Assembly: GCA_963745775.1 (NCBI GenBank)
Contig: CAVUYY010000013.1
Span: 1-64,000, forward strand
Origin: Gaiellasilicea sp963745775
GTDB lineage: Bacteria > Actinomycetota > Thermoleophilia > Gaiellales > Gaiellaceae
Length of the DNA: 64,000 bases
Direction: 5' to 3'
The notes under the pieces are model-generated. The model saw nothing but the letters and a program-made list of their open reading frames with translations, did no database searches and was not told the DNA's origin. The first letter of the stretch is position 1, and each line of letters opens with the position of its first letter. This document shows positions 17,067-26,248 of the stretch, in pieces. The position numbers and the translations under genes are program-made.

Positions 17067-20053
17067 CTACGACGGTACGACCGCGGCCCTGCGCGCGAAA
17101 CTGCGGATGCCCCCAGTCTTTGCGGCGTTACGACCCCAGGGCGGTTTTCCGCGACCCCAGTACGGTTTTCCGCACCCCGAGCCTCTGTCGCGCGCTACTC
17201 GGTGCGGCTCGAGCCGACCGGCGAGCTGGGCGCGCCCACGAATGCCGAGCTTCGCGTACGTGTTCGAGAGGTGGAACTCGACCGTGTTGACCGTCACGAC
17301 GAGCTCCTGCGCGATCTCCTTGTTGGCGAGCCCCGTCGCAGCGAGCTCGGCGACGCGGCGCTCCGTCGGGGTCAGCTCGCCGGCTCCCTGCGGGCGACGG
17401 GCGCCGACGCGGGAGAGCTCGGCGCGGGCGGCTTCCGCCCAGCCCGAAGAGCCCAGCTCGTCGAACCGGCGCGCGGCTCGGTCCAGCGTCTCCCGCGCCG
17501 CACCCCATTTCCTCGCCCGGCGCTGCGCTCGTCCGGCGCTCGAGGAGCGACCGCGCCTCGTCGAACGCGAGACCGAGCCGCGCAAACTCGTCCCCGGCCC
17601 GCTCGAGCAGCGCGACGGCGCCGTCGTCGTACGCCCGGCCGAGCTGGACGAGCGCCGCGCAGCGCCGGCCGGTTGCAAGCGCCCAGGGATGCTCCTGCTC
17701 GCCGGGCGAGCTCCTCGATCCGGTGCGTGACCGCCAGCGCCTCGCCGAGGTCGTCGAGCTCGACGAGCGCCTCGACGAGCTCGGGAGCGACGGGAAAGGC
17801 GCCGGGATCGCGGATCCCCTCGCGCTCGGTGTGCGTCCAGACCGCACGCAGGTGCTCGGCCGCGCGCTCCGGCTCGCGCGCGAGGAGCTCGGCCGTCCCG
17901 AGCGCCCGCAGCGCCTCGAGCTGATCCCACCGGACTCCGGTCGCCTCCGCGCGCGCCTTCGCCTCTTCCCCCCAGCGTCGCGCCTCGTCGACGAGACCCC
18001 GACCCGCGGCATGAAGGGCGCGACAGCGCTCGTACATCGGCCAGTGAAGCAGCTCCCGGTCGGCGGACTCCTCCCATTCGTCCAGGAGGCGCTCGGCTGC
18101 GTCCCACCTGCCGGCGCGCAACTCCAGCTCGCAGACGTGCAGCCGCTGCAGCGCATACGAGGAGGGCTCGCCTCGCTCGTCGGCGGCGGCCAGGAGCCGG
18201 GTCAGGGCCACCCGCGCCTCGTCGAGCTCGCCGCGCCAGACGAGTCGCTGGCCGGCGACCCGCTCCGGCGAGCCGGCGATGTACGAGGGAGCAGGCGAGG
18301 CGGCGCGGAACCGCTCGCAGAGGTCGTCGATCGGCCGCCCCTGGAGGCTGCGTGTCCAGGCGAGCCCAAAGAGCGCGTGCCGCTCGAGCAAGGGCTCCGC
18401 GCCGGGAGTCGCAGGCAGCGCCTCGAGCGCCCACGTCTCCGTCTCTGCGATCCGCTCCACCCTCACAGCCGCAACGTTCTCGGTCATCGCGGCGAGAACG
18501 GACGCACGCGCCGAGGTGTCGTCGCCGCTCTCGGCCAGCGCCTGCTCCAGATACGCCTGAATCGTGTCGTTCCCCCGGATCTCGCCGCTCGTGAGGAGCA
18601 GGTAGGCGCGCACTCGGGCAGCCCCCGGAGGAAGCGAGAGAACCGCCGGCTCGAGCAGCTTCGTGATCAGCTGCTTCTCGCCCGCGACTTCCAGGTAGCC
18701 CGCCAGCTCGAGCAGGCGCTCGTCGCGAGCGTCTTCAGCTGGATCGACCGCGGCTGGCGGCGTCAGCCGCAGGGCGTGCTCGGCCAGCTCGACCGCCGCC
18801 TGCGGCGCCCCGCGCGCCGCCGCGCTCGTCGCGGCGGCGGCGACCGTCACGGCGAGGGCCGCATCGGGTTCGGAAGCGGCGAGAGCAAGGTGGCGCGTGC
18901 GCAGCTCTCCCGCCGAGAACACGCCCGCCAGCTCGCGATGAAGCTCGCGGCGCTCGGCGGCTCGAGCCTGGCGAGTCACAGCCGCGGCAAGGAGCGGGTG
19001 CGAGGCCCGGACCTGTTCGCCGTCCACGACGAGCACACCCGCCTCGACGGCGAGGTCGAGCGTCTCGGGGTCGGCCAGCGCGGTGAGCTGGCCCACGCGA
19101 AGGTTCGGGCTCAAGGCGACGGCGAGGAGGAGCCGCCGAACCTCGCCGGGCAGGCCCGCCACCCGCGTGCCGAGCAGGTCCTCGACCGCGTCGGGAACGG
19201 GCAGGTCGTCGCCGATCGCCGGCAACGCGGAATCGACGAGCTGGCGTCCGACCTCGAGCGCGAACAGCGGATTCCCGAGGGTCGAATCGAAGATGCGGCG
19301 GAGGAGATGCCTCGGCAGCGTCAGTCCGAGCCGCCCGAGCAGGATGCGCCGCGTCGCCCCGAGGCTCAGCGGGCCGATGTGCAGGACCTCGAGCCCGCCT
19401 GCCTCGAGCGCCTGCTCGAGGGCAGACGACGTCCCAGCGCGCTTGGCGAGCAGAACGCCGACGTCGCTCTCGTCGAGCCGTCGCGCAGCGTAGGAGAGCG
19501 CGGCGGCCGACGGCGAGTCGAGCCAATGGAGGTCGTCGATCGCAACGAGCAGCGGTGCCGCGGCTGCGAGGGCGCGCAGCGCCCCGAGGAAGCCGACCGC
19601 GATCGCCTGCGCTTCCGGGGGCGGACCGGTGGGGGCCGCTCGGAGCAGCGCCACCTCGAGCGCCTCGAGTTGCGGAGCGGGCAGAGCCGCCAGCTCCTCG
19701 CTCCCGACGCCGTCGAAGAGGTCGATGAGCGCCGCGAACGAGAGCTGCGCCTCGGCGTCGCTCGCCCGCACCGAGAGGACGCGCAGGCCCTGATCGCGAG
19801 CAGCGGCGACTCCGGCCTCCCAGAGCTTCGTCTTCCCGAGTCCCGGAGCACCGGCGAGAACGAGGGCGCGCGGGCCCGCTTCGCGTCGGAGGAAGCGGCG
19901 CAGGGAGTCGAGCTCGGCCTCGCGCCCGACGATCTTTCCGCCCGCCCATGTCGTCGTCTCCGGCACCGTCCTCAGCCCCGGAGATACCACAGCCCCCGCC
20001 GAGCCGCAATCGGCGGCCCGGACTGGAACGACTCTTCGATCCGAGCTTGACAT
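17067..20053 (-). CDS. LuxR-family ATPase regulator (LAL type), two frame breaks near the C-terminus
   Basis: About 990 residues from ATG 20053. An AAA/STAND ATPase is seen at the N-terminus (VGREAELDSLRRFL; Walker A GAPGLGKTK; Walker B LLVAIDDLHWLDS). A long alpha-helical TPR-like region follows, then a C-terminal LuxR helix-turn-helix (LTPTERRVAELAATGLANKE, then IAQELVVTVNTVEFHLSN). One-base shifts near 17700 and 17520 must be corrected. This architecture is that of large ATP-dependent regulators that sense a ligand such as an inducer sugar. It is transcribed divergently from the arsR gene across a 27-base AT-rich gap. The 45 residues after the HTH are unusual and encode a 7-residue repeat. 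Confidence 0.85.
17131..17172. repeat. Tandem 21-bp direct repeat
   Basis: Two adjacent 21-bp units, CGACCCCAG-NN-CGGTTTTCCG (17131-17151 and 17152-17172), differ at two positions. A weaker third unit may precede them at about 17110. They lie at the 3' end of the LuxR gene and about 70 bases upstream of the small gene starting at 17064, spaced by two helical turns like an operator. Confidence 0.6.
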
Positions 20054-20080
20054 ATTCTTATATGGGTATACGATGAGTCC
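20047..20080 (+). promoter_or_regulatory. arsR promoter, leaderless
   Basis: A perfect -35 TTGACA (20047-20052), a 16-base spacer and -10 TACGAT (20069-20074) place the transcription start at or next to the ATG at 20081. The AT-rich spacer (TATTCTTATATGGGTATA) is the only such stretch nearby and a natural operator for ArsR; it also abuts the divergent LuxR start at 20053. Confidence 0.7.
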
Positions 20081-20437
20081 ATGGCACGAGCAGCGACGAC
20101 GACGGATGCGTTCAACGCGGTCGCCGAGCCTCGACGGCGGCAGATCCTGGACGTCCTCGCCGGCGGGGAACGTCCCGTGAACGACCTCGTCACGGTGCTC
20201 GGGCTGGCTCAGCCGCAGGTGTCCAAGCATCTTCGGGTGCTTCGGGAAGTGGGGGCGGTGGACGTCCGCGAGGACGGACGGCGGCGCGTCTACCGGCTGA
20301 ACGGCGAGGCGCTCAAGCCGATTCACGACTGGGTCAAGAGCTACGAGCGCTCGTGGACGGAGCGGTTCGACCGGCTGGATGCCGTGTTGGAGGAACTCAA
20401 ACAGAAGGAGGCAGGAGATGGAGACGATGACGAGTAG
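20081..20437 (+). CDS. ArsR-family transcriptional repressor
   Basis: The 118-residue winged-helix regulator has TTDAFNAVAEPRRRQILDVL at the N-terminus and recognition helix region LGLAQPQVSKHLRVLREVG, with wing VREDGRRRVYRL. No metal-binding ELCVCDL-type motif is present, so it belongs to the SdpR-like ArsR group that is usually paired with an AHSA1/SRPBCC gene, as here. It overlaps the next gene by 20 bases and probably represses both genes through the promoter just upstream. Confidence 0.88.
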   Translation: MARAATTTDAFNAVAEPRRRQILDVLAGGERPVNDLVTVLGLAQPQVSKHLRVLREVGAVDVREDGRRRVYRLNGEALKPIHDWVKSYERSWTERFDRLDAVLEELKQKEAGDGDDDE

Positions 20438-20915
20438 CGGTACGGCGACGGTGACGCTCCCCGCGGACGACCAGATCCTGATCACGCGCGAGTTCGCCGC
20501 GCCGAAGCACCTGGTGTACAAGGCGTGGACGACACCCGAGCTGGTCAAGCGCTGGTGGACCGCCCGGCGCGGCGAGATGACGACGTGTGAGATCGACCTA
20601 CGGGTCGGCGGCATGTGGCGCTACGCGATGGTGGCGCACGGCGGCTTCGAGGTCGCCTTCCACGGCGAGTACCGCGAGCTCGTCCCGAACGAGCGGCTCG
20701 TCTCGACGGAGGTCTACGAGGGGATTCCCGACGCCGAGGAGAACGCGGCGCTGAACACCCTGACTCTCGCCGAGGTGGACGGGCGCACCACCCTCACGGT
20801 CCTCGTGCAACACGCCACCAAGGAAGGCCGCGACGCGCACATCGAATCCGGGATGGAGGCGGGCATGCAGGACGCGATGGACCTGCTGGAGCAGGTCGCG
20901 ATCTCGCTTCGCTGA
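20418..20915 (+). CDS. SRPBCC/AHSA1-family protein
   Basis: Start chosen at ATG 20418, six bases after AAGGAGG (20405-20411). The 165-residue product has the AHSA1 pattern REFAAPKHLVYKAWTTPELV, KRWWTARRGEMTTCEIDL, RVGGMWRYAM and a C-terminal helix MEAGMQDAMDLLEQV. Members form a hydrophobic ligand-binding cavity; the ligand is unknown. Pairing with an ArsR gene is the standard context of this family. Confidence 0.88.
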   Translation: METMTSSGTATVTLPADDQILITREFAAPKHLVYKAWTTPELVKRWWTARRGEMTTCEIDLRVGGMWRYAMVAHGGFEVAFHGEYRELVPNERLVSTEVYEGIPDAEENAALNTLTLAEVDGRTTLTVLVQHATKEGRDAHIESGMEAGMQDAMDLLEQVAISLR

Positions 20916-20919
20916 GCAG

Positions 20920-20974
20920 GCGATCGCCGGGCCGCCGGGTCATCGCTCCGGTGGCCCGGCGGGGCCGCGATCGC
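20920..20974. terminator. Bidirectional stem-loop between convergent genes
   Basis: CCGGGCCGCCGG (20927-20938) pairs with CCGGTGGCCCGG (20948-20959), and the outer GCGATCG (20920-20926) pairs with CGATCGC (20968-20974). It separates the stops of the AHSA1 gene and the kinase gene at 20977 and has no clear U-tract. Confidence 0.6.
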
Positions 20975-20976
20975 AA

Positions 20977-22419
20977 TCAGCCGGCGGCCGTCACCTCGTT
21001 GACGTGGGCGCTACCCGAGTCGAGCTCGGTAATCCAGAGGAGGAGAAAGCGCGCGTCGGTGTCGTCGAGCTCGAAGGTCGTCTTTCGGGCGAGCGTCTGC
21101 GCGGCGGAGATCGGGTCGCCGAACGACGTGCGGGAGTCGCCGGTGCGGATCTCGGCCGTGAACCCGGGAGTGTCCGTCGTCACCGTCAGCGTCTCGACCG
21201 CGGAGCCGCCGGTCGCGAGCACGAGACCGACCCCGGACTTGATCAGGCTGAGCTGGGCGTCGTAGCGCTCGGTGCGCCAGAAGGTGGAGAGCTTGCCGTC
21301 GGTGGCGAGGCCGGCTTCGTCGTCGTGCTCGCCGTCGCCGCCGTCGGGATCGTAGGAGCCGACACCGCGAAGACTCACGGGCTCGCCGCCGGCCGAGGTC
21401 GCGCCTGGATCCTCGTCGCTGCGCAGGAGCGCAACTCCGAGAACGGCGGCGGCCAGGAGCGCAAGCGCCAACCCGACCAACGCAAGCGTGCGGTTCGAGA
21501 TCCGGCGCGAGCGGGAGCGCGTTCGCTCGGGCTGGGACGTCTGCGCAACCGGCGCCCTGACGATCATCGTGGCCTCGGTGTCCGGGCTATCGAGCTCGGC
21601 GAGACACGCCTCGAGCTCGGCGACGACGTCCTCCATCGAGCCGGGGCGCTCGCTCGAGCTCTTGGCGAGGCACCGCTCGACGAGCGCGGCGAGACGGAGC
21701 GGCGCCTCCGGTCGTGCGGCGAGGACGCTCGGCACCGGTTCGTTGACGTGCTGCAGCGCGACCGTGAGGAAGTTGTCGCCCGCGTACGGCACGTCCCCGG
21801 CGAGCAGCTCGTAGAGGACGACCCCGAAGGAGTAGACGTCCGTCTGGGCGTCGACCCGCTCGCCCCGCGCCTGCTCGGGGGCGATGTAGTGGCTCGTGCC
21901 GAGCACGGTGCCGGTCTCCGTGCGGCCGCCGACGGCCTCGAGCGAGCGGGCGATCCCGAAATCGGTGACCTTGGCCTGCCCGTCGCCGTTCACGAGCACG
22001 TTCTGCGGCTTCACGTCGCGGTGGATCAGGCCCTGCTGGTGAGCGAAGGCGAGCGCGCGTCCGACCTGCAAACCCACCTCCAGGACGCGGCGAATCGGCA
22101 TCGGCCCGCCTCGGACGACGAGATCCTTCAGCGTCTCCCCCTCCACGAACTCGAAGACGATGAACTGGCGGCCGTCCGCCTCGCCGCGGTCGATCACGGT
22201 GACGATTCCGGGATGCGAGAGCTGAGCGGCGGCCCGTGCCTCGTGCCGGAACCGCGCGACGTAGTCGTCGTCCTCGCTGAAATGCTCGTGGAGGATCTTC
22301 AGCGCGACGTTGCGCTCGAGCTGCGTGTCGTACGCGCAGTAGACCGTCGACATCCCGCCCTTGCCGACGGCGTTCTTGAGCTCGTAGCGCTCCGCGATCC
22401 GTTCGTCCACCGGCGCCAC
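20977..22419 (-). CDS. Ser/Thr protein kinase with extracellular discoidin-like domain
   Basis: The kinase domain occupies residues 12-270 (VGKGGMSTVYCAYD; VALKILHEHF; HRDVKPQN; DFGIARS; HYIAPEQARGERVDAQTDVY). A basic linker (RTRSRSRRISNR) and one membrane helix (LALVGLALALLAAAVLGVAL) follow. The outer part (about 340-480), with a GSYDPDGGDGEHDD acidic run, DGKLSTFWRTERY and FLLLWITELDSG, looks like an F5/8 type C (discoidin) fold, often sugar-binding. A TACCGT -10 seven bases before the fourth codon (GTG) suggests a leaderless start three codons inside the longest frame. Confidence 0.87.
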   Translation of the reverse strand: MAPVDERIAERYELKNAVGKGGMSTVYCAYDTQLERNVALKILHEHFSEDDDYVARFRHEARAAAQLSHPGIVTVIDRGEADGRQFIVFEFVEGETLKDLVVRGGPMPIRRVLEVGLQVGRALAFAHQQGLIHRDVKPQNVLVNGDGQAKVTDFGIARSLEAVGGRTETGTVLGTSHYIAPEQARGERVDAQTDVYSFGVVLYELLAGDVPYAGDNFLTVALQHVNEPVPSVLAARPEAPLRLAALVERCLAKSSSERPGSMEDVVAELEACLAELDSPDTEATMIVRAPVAQTSQPERTRSRSRRISNRTLALVGLALALLAAAVLGVALLRSDEDPGATSAGGEPVSLRGVGSYDPDGGDGEHDDEAGLATDGKLSTFWRTERYDAQLSLIKSGVGLVLATGGSAVETLTVTTDTPGFTAEIRTGDSRTSFGDPISAAQTLARKTTFELDDTDARFLLLWITELDSGSAHVNEVTAAG

Positions 22420-22451
22420 GGTACCGTTCCCCCCGCTCGAGGAACGGTGCG

Positions 22452-23771
22452 CTAGAGGGTCGCGGCGAGTGCCTCTTCCCAGACCGCCAGCGCCTCGTCG
22501 AGCTCGGCGTCCGTGATCACGAGCGGGCAGAGGACTCTGATGCAGTTCCCGTACGTGCCGGCCTTGAGCAGGAGCAGGCCGCGCTGGAGCGCCTCGTCGA
22601 TCACGCCCTGTGCGAGCTCCGGGGCCGGCGCCTTCGTCGCGCGATCCTCGACGAGCTCGAGCGCGAGCATCGCACCCCAGCCGCGGACGTCGCCGATCGC
22701 CGGGAATCGCTCCTGCCAGGCGAGCATCCGAGCGCGCATCGTCTCGCCGATCGTGTTCGCCCGCTCGACGAGCCCCTCGTCGTCGATCACGTCGAGGACG
22801 GCGAGCGCTGCGGCCTGCGCCACCGGGTTGCCGACGTAGGTACCGCCAACCGCCCCGTCGTGCGCCGCGTCCATGATCTCGGCCTTGCCGAGCACGCCCG
22901 AGAGCGGCAGCCCCGCTGCGATCGACTTGGCGACGACGAGCAGGTCCGGCTCGACGCCCGAGTGCTCGATCGCGAAGAATCTGCCGGTCCGGGCGAAGCC
23001 GGTCTGCACCTCGTCCGCGATCAGGAGGATCCCGTGCTCGTCGCAGAGCGCCCGCAGCGCGACGAGGTACTCGTTCGGCGCCGGATGGAAGCCACCCTCG
23101 CCCTGTTGCGGCTCGACGATGATCGCGGCGACCTGCGCGGCGGCGACGTGGGTGACGAAGAGCCGTCGCAGGTCGTCGAGCGCGGTCTCCGTGTCCGGCC
23201 CGCGATAGGCCTGCGGAAACGGCGCCCGGTAGACCTCGGGCGCCAGCGGCCCCATCCCGAGCTTGTAGGGATGCGGCTTCGACGTGAGCGTCATCGAAAG
23301 CAGGGTGCGACCGTGGAACGCGCCCTCGAAGGCGATCACGGCCGGCCGGCCGGTGAACAGCCGGGCGAACTTGACCGCGTTCTCGACGGCCTCGGTGCCG
23401 GCGTTGAAGAACGCCGCCTTCGCCGGACCGGTGAACGGCGCGCGCGCAATCAGCTTCTCGGCGAGCTCGACGTAGGGCTCGTAGGGGACGACCGTGAAAT
23501 CGGTGTGGGCGAAGCGGCCGAGCTGCTCCTGCGCCGCCTCGACGACGCGGGGATGCGAATGGCCGGTGTTCAGGCAGCCGACCCCGCCGGTGAAGTCGAT
23601 GAAGACGTTGCCGTCGACGTCGGTCAGCGTCGCGCCCCGGCCCTCGTGCGCCACGAGCGGCAGCACGATCGACTTCGCGTTCGCGATCACGGCCTGCTTC
23701 CGCTCGAGGATCGCCTGCGACCGCGGCCCCGGGACAGCCGTTCTCAGCTCTATCGTGCGCGTCGTCGCCAC
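22452..23771 (-). CDS. gabT: 4-aminobutyrate aminotransferase-like class III PLP enzyme
   Basis: The 439-residue class III aminotransferase has TDVDGNVFIDFTGGVG, NAGTEAVENAVKFAR, FEGAFHGRTL, and the PLP site LIADEVQTGFARTG (Asp) with VAKSIAAGLPLSGV (Schiff-base Lys). These match the GabT subgroup that transfers the amino group of GABA to 2-oxoglutarate, though related omega-amino acids are possible substrates. The GTG at 23771 follows TATCCT by six bases, so the mRNA is probably leaderless. It is divergent from pdxH, which makes its PLP cofactor. Confidence 0.88.
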   Translation of the reverse strand: MATTRTIELRTAVPGPRSQAILERKQAVIANAKSIVLPLVAHEGRGATLTDVDGNVFIDFTGGVGCLNTGHSHPRVVEAAQEQLGRFAHTDFTVVPYEPYVELAEKLIARAPFTGPAKAAFFNAGTEAVENAVKFARLFTGRPAVIAFEGAFHGRTLLSMTLTSKPHPYKLGMGPLAPEVYRAPFPQAYRGPDTETALDDLRRLFVTHVAAAQVAAIIVEPQQGEGGFHPAPNEYLVALRALCDEHGILLIADEVQTGFARTGRFFAIEHSGVEPDLLVVAKSIAAGLPLSGVLGKAEIMDAAHDGAVGGTYVGNPVAQAAALAVLDVIDDEGLVERANTIGETMRARMLAWQERFPAIGDVRGWGAMLALELVEDRATKAPAPELAQGVIDEALQRGLLLLKAGTYGNCIRVLCPLVITDAELDEALAVWEEALAATL

Positions 23772-23808
23772 GGGCGCAGGATAGCTCAGGAGCCGGATCG
23801 TTGCATAC

Positions 23809-24411
23809 ATGAATACAGTCGATTCAGTGACGCTCGAGCCTGATCCGTTGCCCCGGTTCGAGGCCTGGTTCGCAGATGCCGCCGCTGCTGGAGTCGTTGC
23901 CCCCGAAGCGGCGGCGCTCGCGACCGCGACACTCGACGGGCGACCGTCGGTGCGAATGGTGCTCCTCAAGCACGCCGACGAGGAGGGCTTCGGCTTCTAC
24001 ACGAACCTCGAGAGCCGCAAGGCCGAGGAGCTCGCGGCGAATCCGCAGGCGGCGCTCCTCGTGTACTGGCAGGCACTCGGCCGCCAGGTGCGGATCGAGG
24101 GCCCCGTCGAGCCTGCGACCCGCGAGGATGCAGCCGCCTACTTCGCGACCAGACCTCGTGGAAGCCAGCTCGCGGCATGGGCGTCGCCCCAGAGCCGGCC
24201 GGTTGCCGGCCGCGCAGAGCTCGAGCGCCTCGTCGAAGAGGCGCGGGCACGCTTCGCGGAAACCGAGGTCCTGCTCCCAGATCACTGGGGCGGCTACCGG
24301 CTGCGCCCCGAGTCGTACGAGTTCTGGCAGCACGGAGACGACCGCCTCCACGACCGTGTCCGCTACGTCCGCGAAGGCAACGGCTGGCGCTCGGAGCGGC
24401 TCGCGCCGTAA
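23809..24411 (+). CDS. pdxH: Pyridoxamine 5'-phosphate oxidase
   Basis: About 200 residues with all PNPOx landmarks: TATLDGRPSVRMVLLKHAD, GFGFYTNLESRKAEEL, LLVYWQALGRQVRIEG, FATRPRGSQLAAWASPQS, and a C-terminal WGGYRLRPESYEFWQ followed by LHDRVRY. It is an FMN enzyme making pyridoxal 5'-phosphate. The listed ATG gives six extra residues; a GTG at 23827 lies seven bases after TACAGT (23814-23819) and may be the true leaderless start. Confidence 0.93.
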   Translation: MNTVDSVTLEPDPLPRFEAWFADAAAAGVVAPEAAALATATLDGRPSVRMVLLKHADEEGFGFYTNLESRKAEELAANPQAALLVYWQALGRQVRIEGPVEPATREDAAAYFATRPRGSQLAAWASPQSRPVAGRAELERLVEEARARFAETEVLLPDHWGGYRLRPESYEFWQHGDDRLHDRVRYVREGNGWRSERLAP

Positions 24412-24420
24412 CGCGCTTTC

Positions 24421-25623
24421 CTAGCCTGCGGCTGGAGCGAGCGCGCCGGGCGTATAGACACCCGCCGCGTTCCAGAGCAGGTAGCCGCGCGCGCCCTGCT
24501 TCCGGGCTGCGGCGATCTGGGCCTGCACGTCCGCCAGCCCGTAGGTGCGGCCGTAGGAGAAGTCCTGCAGCCACGGGATCAGCTCCGCCTTGCTCGCCCG
24601 GAGCTCGCGTCGGAAATGGGAGAGCGAGAACTGGACGGTCTCGCCTGGCGCGGCGCTCGGATCGTCGAGCCCGTACTCGCCAGGCCCGTAGTGCGACGGG
24701 TAGACCATCGGGTAGACCGCGTCGACGTACTTCGAGATCCGCTTCGGGAACTGCCCGATCCCGAGGTCGCGCGTCGCCGCGAGCCCGAAGACGTCGGTCG
24801 AGACACGCACGCCGAGCGGCTTGAGCCGCTTCGAGGCGTAGTGGACGAACTCGGCGATCACCCAGGCCGGCGGCGTCGCCGTCTTGCCGGGGTAGACGAT
24901 CCCCTCGATGTCCCCGTCGGTCGGGAAGCGCACGTAGTCGAACTGGATCTCGTCGAAGCCGGCGCGCGCCGCCACCTCGGCAATCGAGACGTTGTAGTCC
25001 CAGACCCGCCGGTCATACGGGTTCGTCCACCCGAGCCCGGCGTCGTTGCGCCAGACGGCGCCGCCCGGCGTCTTGATCGCGAGATCCGGCCTGCCCTCGG
25101 AAAGCCGCGGATCCTCGAACATCACGACTCGGCCGATCAGGTAGATCCCACGTGCGTGCGCCGCCTTGGCCACCTGGCGCGGCTTGTAGTACGGACGCGC
25201 CGCACCGACCTTCGTCGCGAGCGGAACCGCAGAAGCGACAAAACCGACCTCGCCGTTCTCGTCCTTGATGTCGAGCTCGATCGTGTTCAGGCCCTCGCGT
25301 GTCAGGTCGAGGTACTCCTCGAGCTTCCCGTCTAGCGAGGCGAGCGCCATCGTCACGTGGACGCCGCGCACCTCCTTCGGGAGCGCCCGCGGCTCGAGCG
25401 CGACCGGCTTCGGCTTCGCCACGGGTTTCGCCGTGGGCGGGGCGACCGCCTGGACGCCGTCCTCGGCGCCGGTGATCACCTTCGCGCCCGCCGCGAGCCC
25501 GAGGAGGCACGTGAGGAGCAGCGCGACGGCGATCGAACGGCGGCGGCGCTGCCTCCGACGCGCGGCCTCGCGCCGCGCACGAAAGCGCTCGTTCGGTTCC
25601 AGCGGCTCGAACAGCATCGACAC
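24421..25623 (-). CDS. Putative glycoside hydrolase, DUF4015 (GH-like TIM barrel)
   Basis: The 400-residue protein has a basic N-terminus and one signal/anchor helix (SIAVALLLTCLLGLAAG). Then comes a TIM-barrel domain with VRGVHVTMALASLDG, GLNTIELDIKDENGEVGF, GIYLIGRVVMFEDPRL, GFDEIQFDYVRFPTDG and YVDAVYPMVYPSHY. This is the DUF4015 family, predicted to hydrolyse an unknown extracellular polysaccharide. The start is GTG 25623 or ATG 25617. It converges on pdxH with a nine-base gap. Confidence 0.82.
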   Translation of the reverse strand: MSMLFEPLEPNERFRARREAARRRQRRRRSIAVALLLTCLLGLAAGAKVITGAEDGVQAVAPPTAKPVAKPKPVALEPRALPKEVRGVHVTMALASLDGKLEEYLDLTREGLNTIELDIKDENGEVGFVASAVPLATKVGAARPYYKPRQVAKAAHARGIYLIGRVVMFEDPRLSEGRPDLAIKTPGGAVWRNDAGLGWTNPYDRRVWDYNVSIAEVAARAGFDEIQFDYVRFPTDGDIEGIVYPGKTATPPAWVIAEFVHYASKRLKPLGVRVSTDVFGLAATRDLGIGQFPKRISKYVDAVYPMVYPSHYGPGEYGLDDPSAAPGETVQFSLSHFRRELRASKAELIPWLQDFSYGRTYGLADVQAQIAAARKQGARGYLLWNAAGVYTPGALAPAAG

Positions 25624-25684
25624 GGGCGCGGGAACGGTACGCGTTCCGGGCGGTTCGTGCAGCGGCTCGCCGTAGAATCGCGCC

Positions 25685-26248
25685 GTGGTTCTCTCCGACC
25701 GGACGATCCGCCGCCAGCTCGCCGACGGCAGGATCGGGATCGATCCGTACGACGAGTCGCTGCTGCAACCGTCGAGCGTCGACGTTCGCGTCGACCGCTA
25801 CTTCCGGGTCTTCCGCAACTCGCGCTATCCGTTCATCGACGTCAAGCAAGCACAGGAGGAGCTGACCGAGCTCGTCGAGATCGAGGACGAGACGCCGTTC
25901 ATCCTCCACCCGGGAGAATTCGTGCTCGGTTCGACGCTCGAGCGCATCCGACTACCCGACGACCTGGTCGCGCGGCTCGAGGGGAAGAGCTCGCTCGGAC
26001 GACTCGGACTCCTGATCCACTCGACCGCCGGCTTCATCGATCCCGGCTGGGACGGTCACGTCACGCTCGAGCTGTCGAACGTGGCAAATCTCCCGATCAC
26101 GATCTACCACGGGATGAAGATCGGCCAGGTCTCGTTCGTCCAGATGAGCGAGGCGGCCGAGAAGCCCTACGGCTCGGGGGGGTTGGGCTCGAAGTACCAG
26201 GGGCAGAAGGGGCCGACCCCGTCCCGCTACTGGAGGAACTTCGAATGA
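25685..26248 (+). CDS. dcd: dCTP deaminase (probably bifunctional with dUTPase)
   Basis: The 187-residue protein starts with MVLSDRTIRRQLADGRIGID and has LQPSSVDVRVDRYFRVF, EGKSSLGRLGLLIHSTAG, FIDPGWDGHVTLELSN and GSGGLGSKYQGQKGPTPSRY. It deaminates dCTP; the sequence resembles the Mycobacterium enzyme, which also hydrolyses dUTP. TAGAAT (25673-25678) precedes the GTG by six bases, so a leaderless mRNA is likely. ATGA overlap with the next gene indicates coupling. Confidence 0.95.
   Translation: MVLSDRTIRRQLADGRIGIDPYDESLLQPSSVDVRVDRYFRVFRNSRYPFIDVKQAQEELTELVEIEDETPFILHPGEFVLGSTLERIRLPDDLVARLEGKSSLGRLGLLIHSTAGFIDPGWDGHVTLELSNVANLPITIYHGMKIGQVSFVQMSEAAEKPYGSGGLGSKYQGQKGPTPSRYWRNFE

Noticed and set aside
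17723..20050. Plus-strand open frame of 775 codons
   Set aside because: It is antisense to the LuxR ATPase gene, has no recognisable motif and an Arg/Gly/Ala-rich composition typical of third-position GC shadows.
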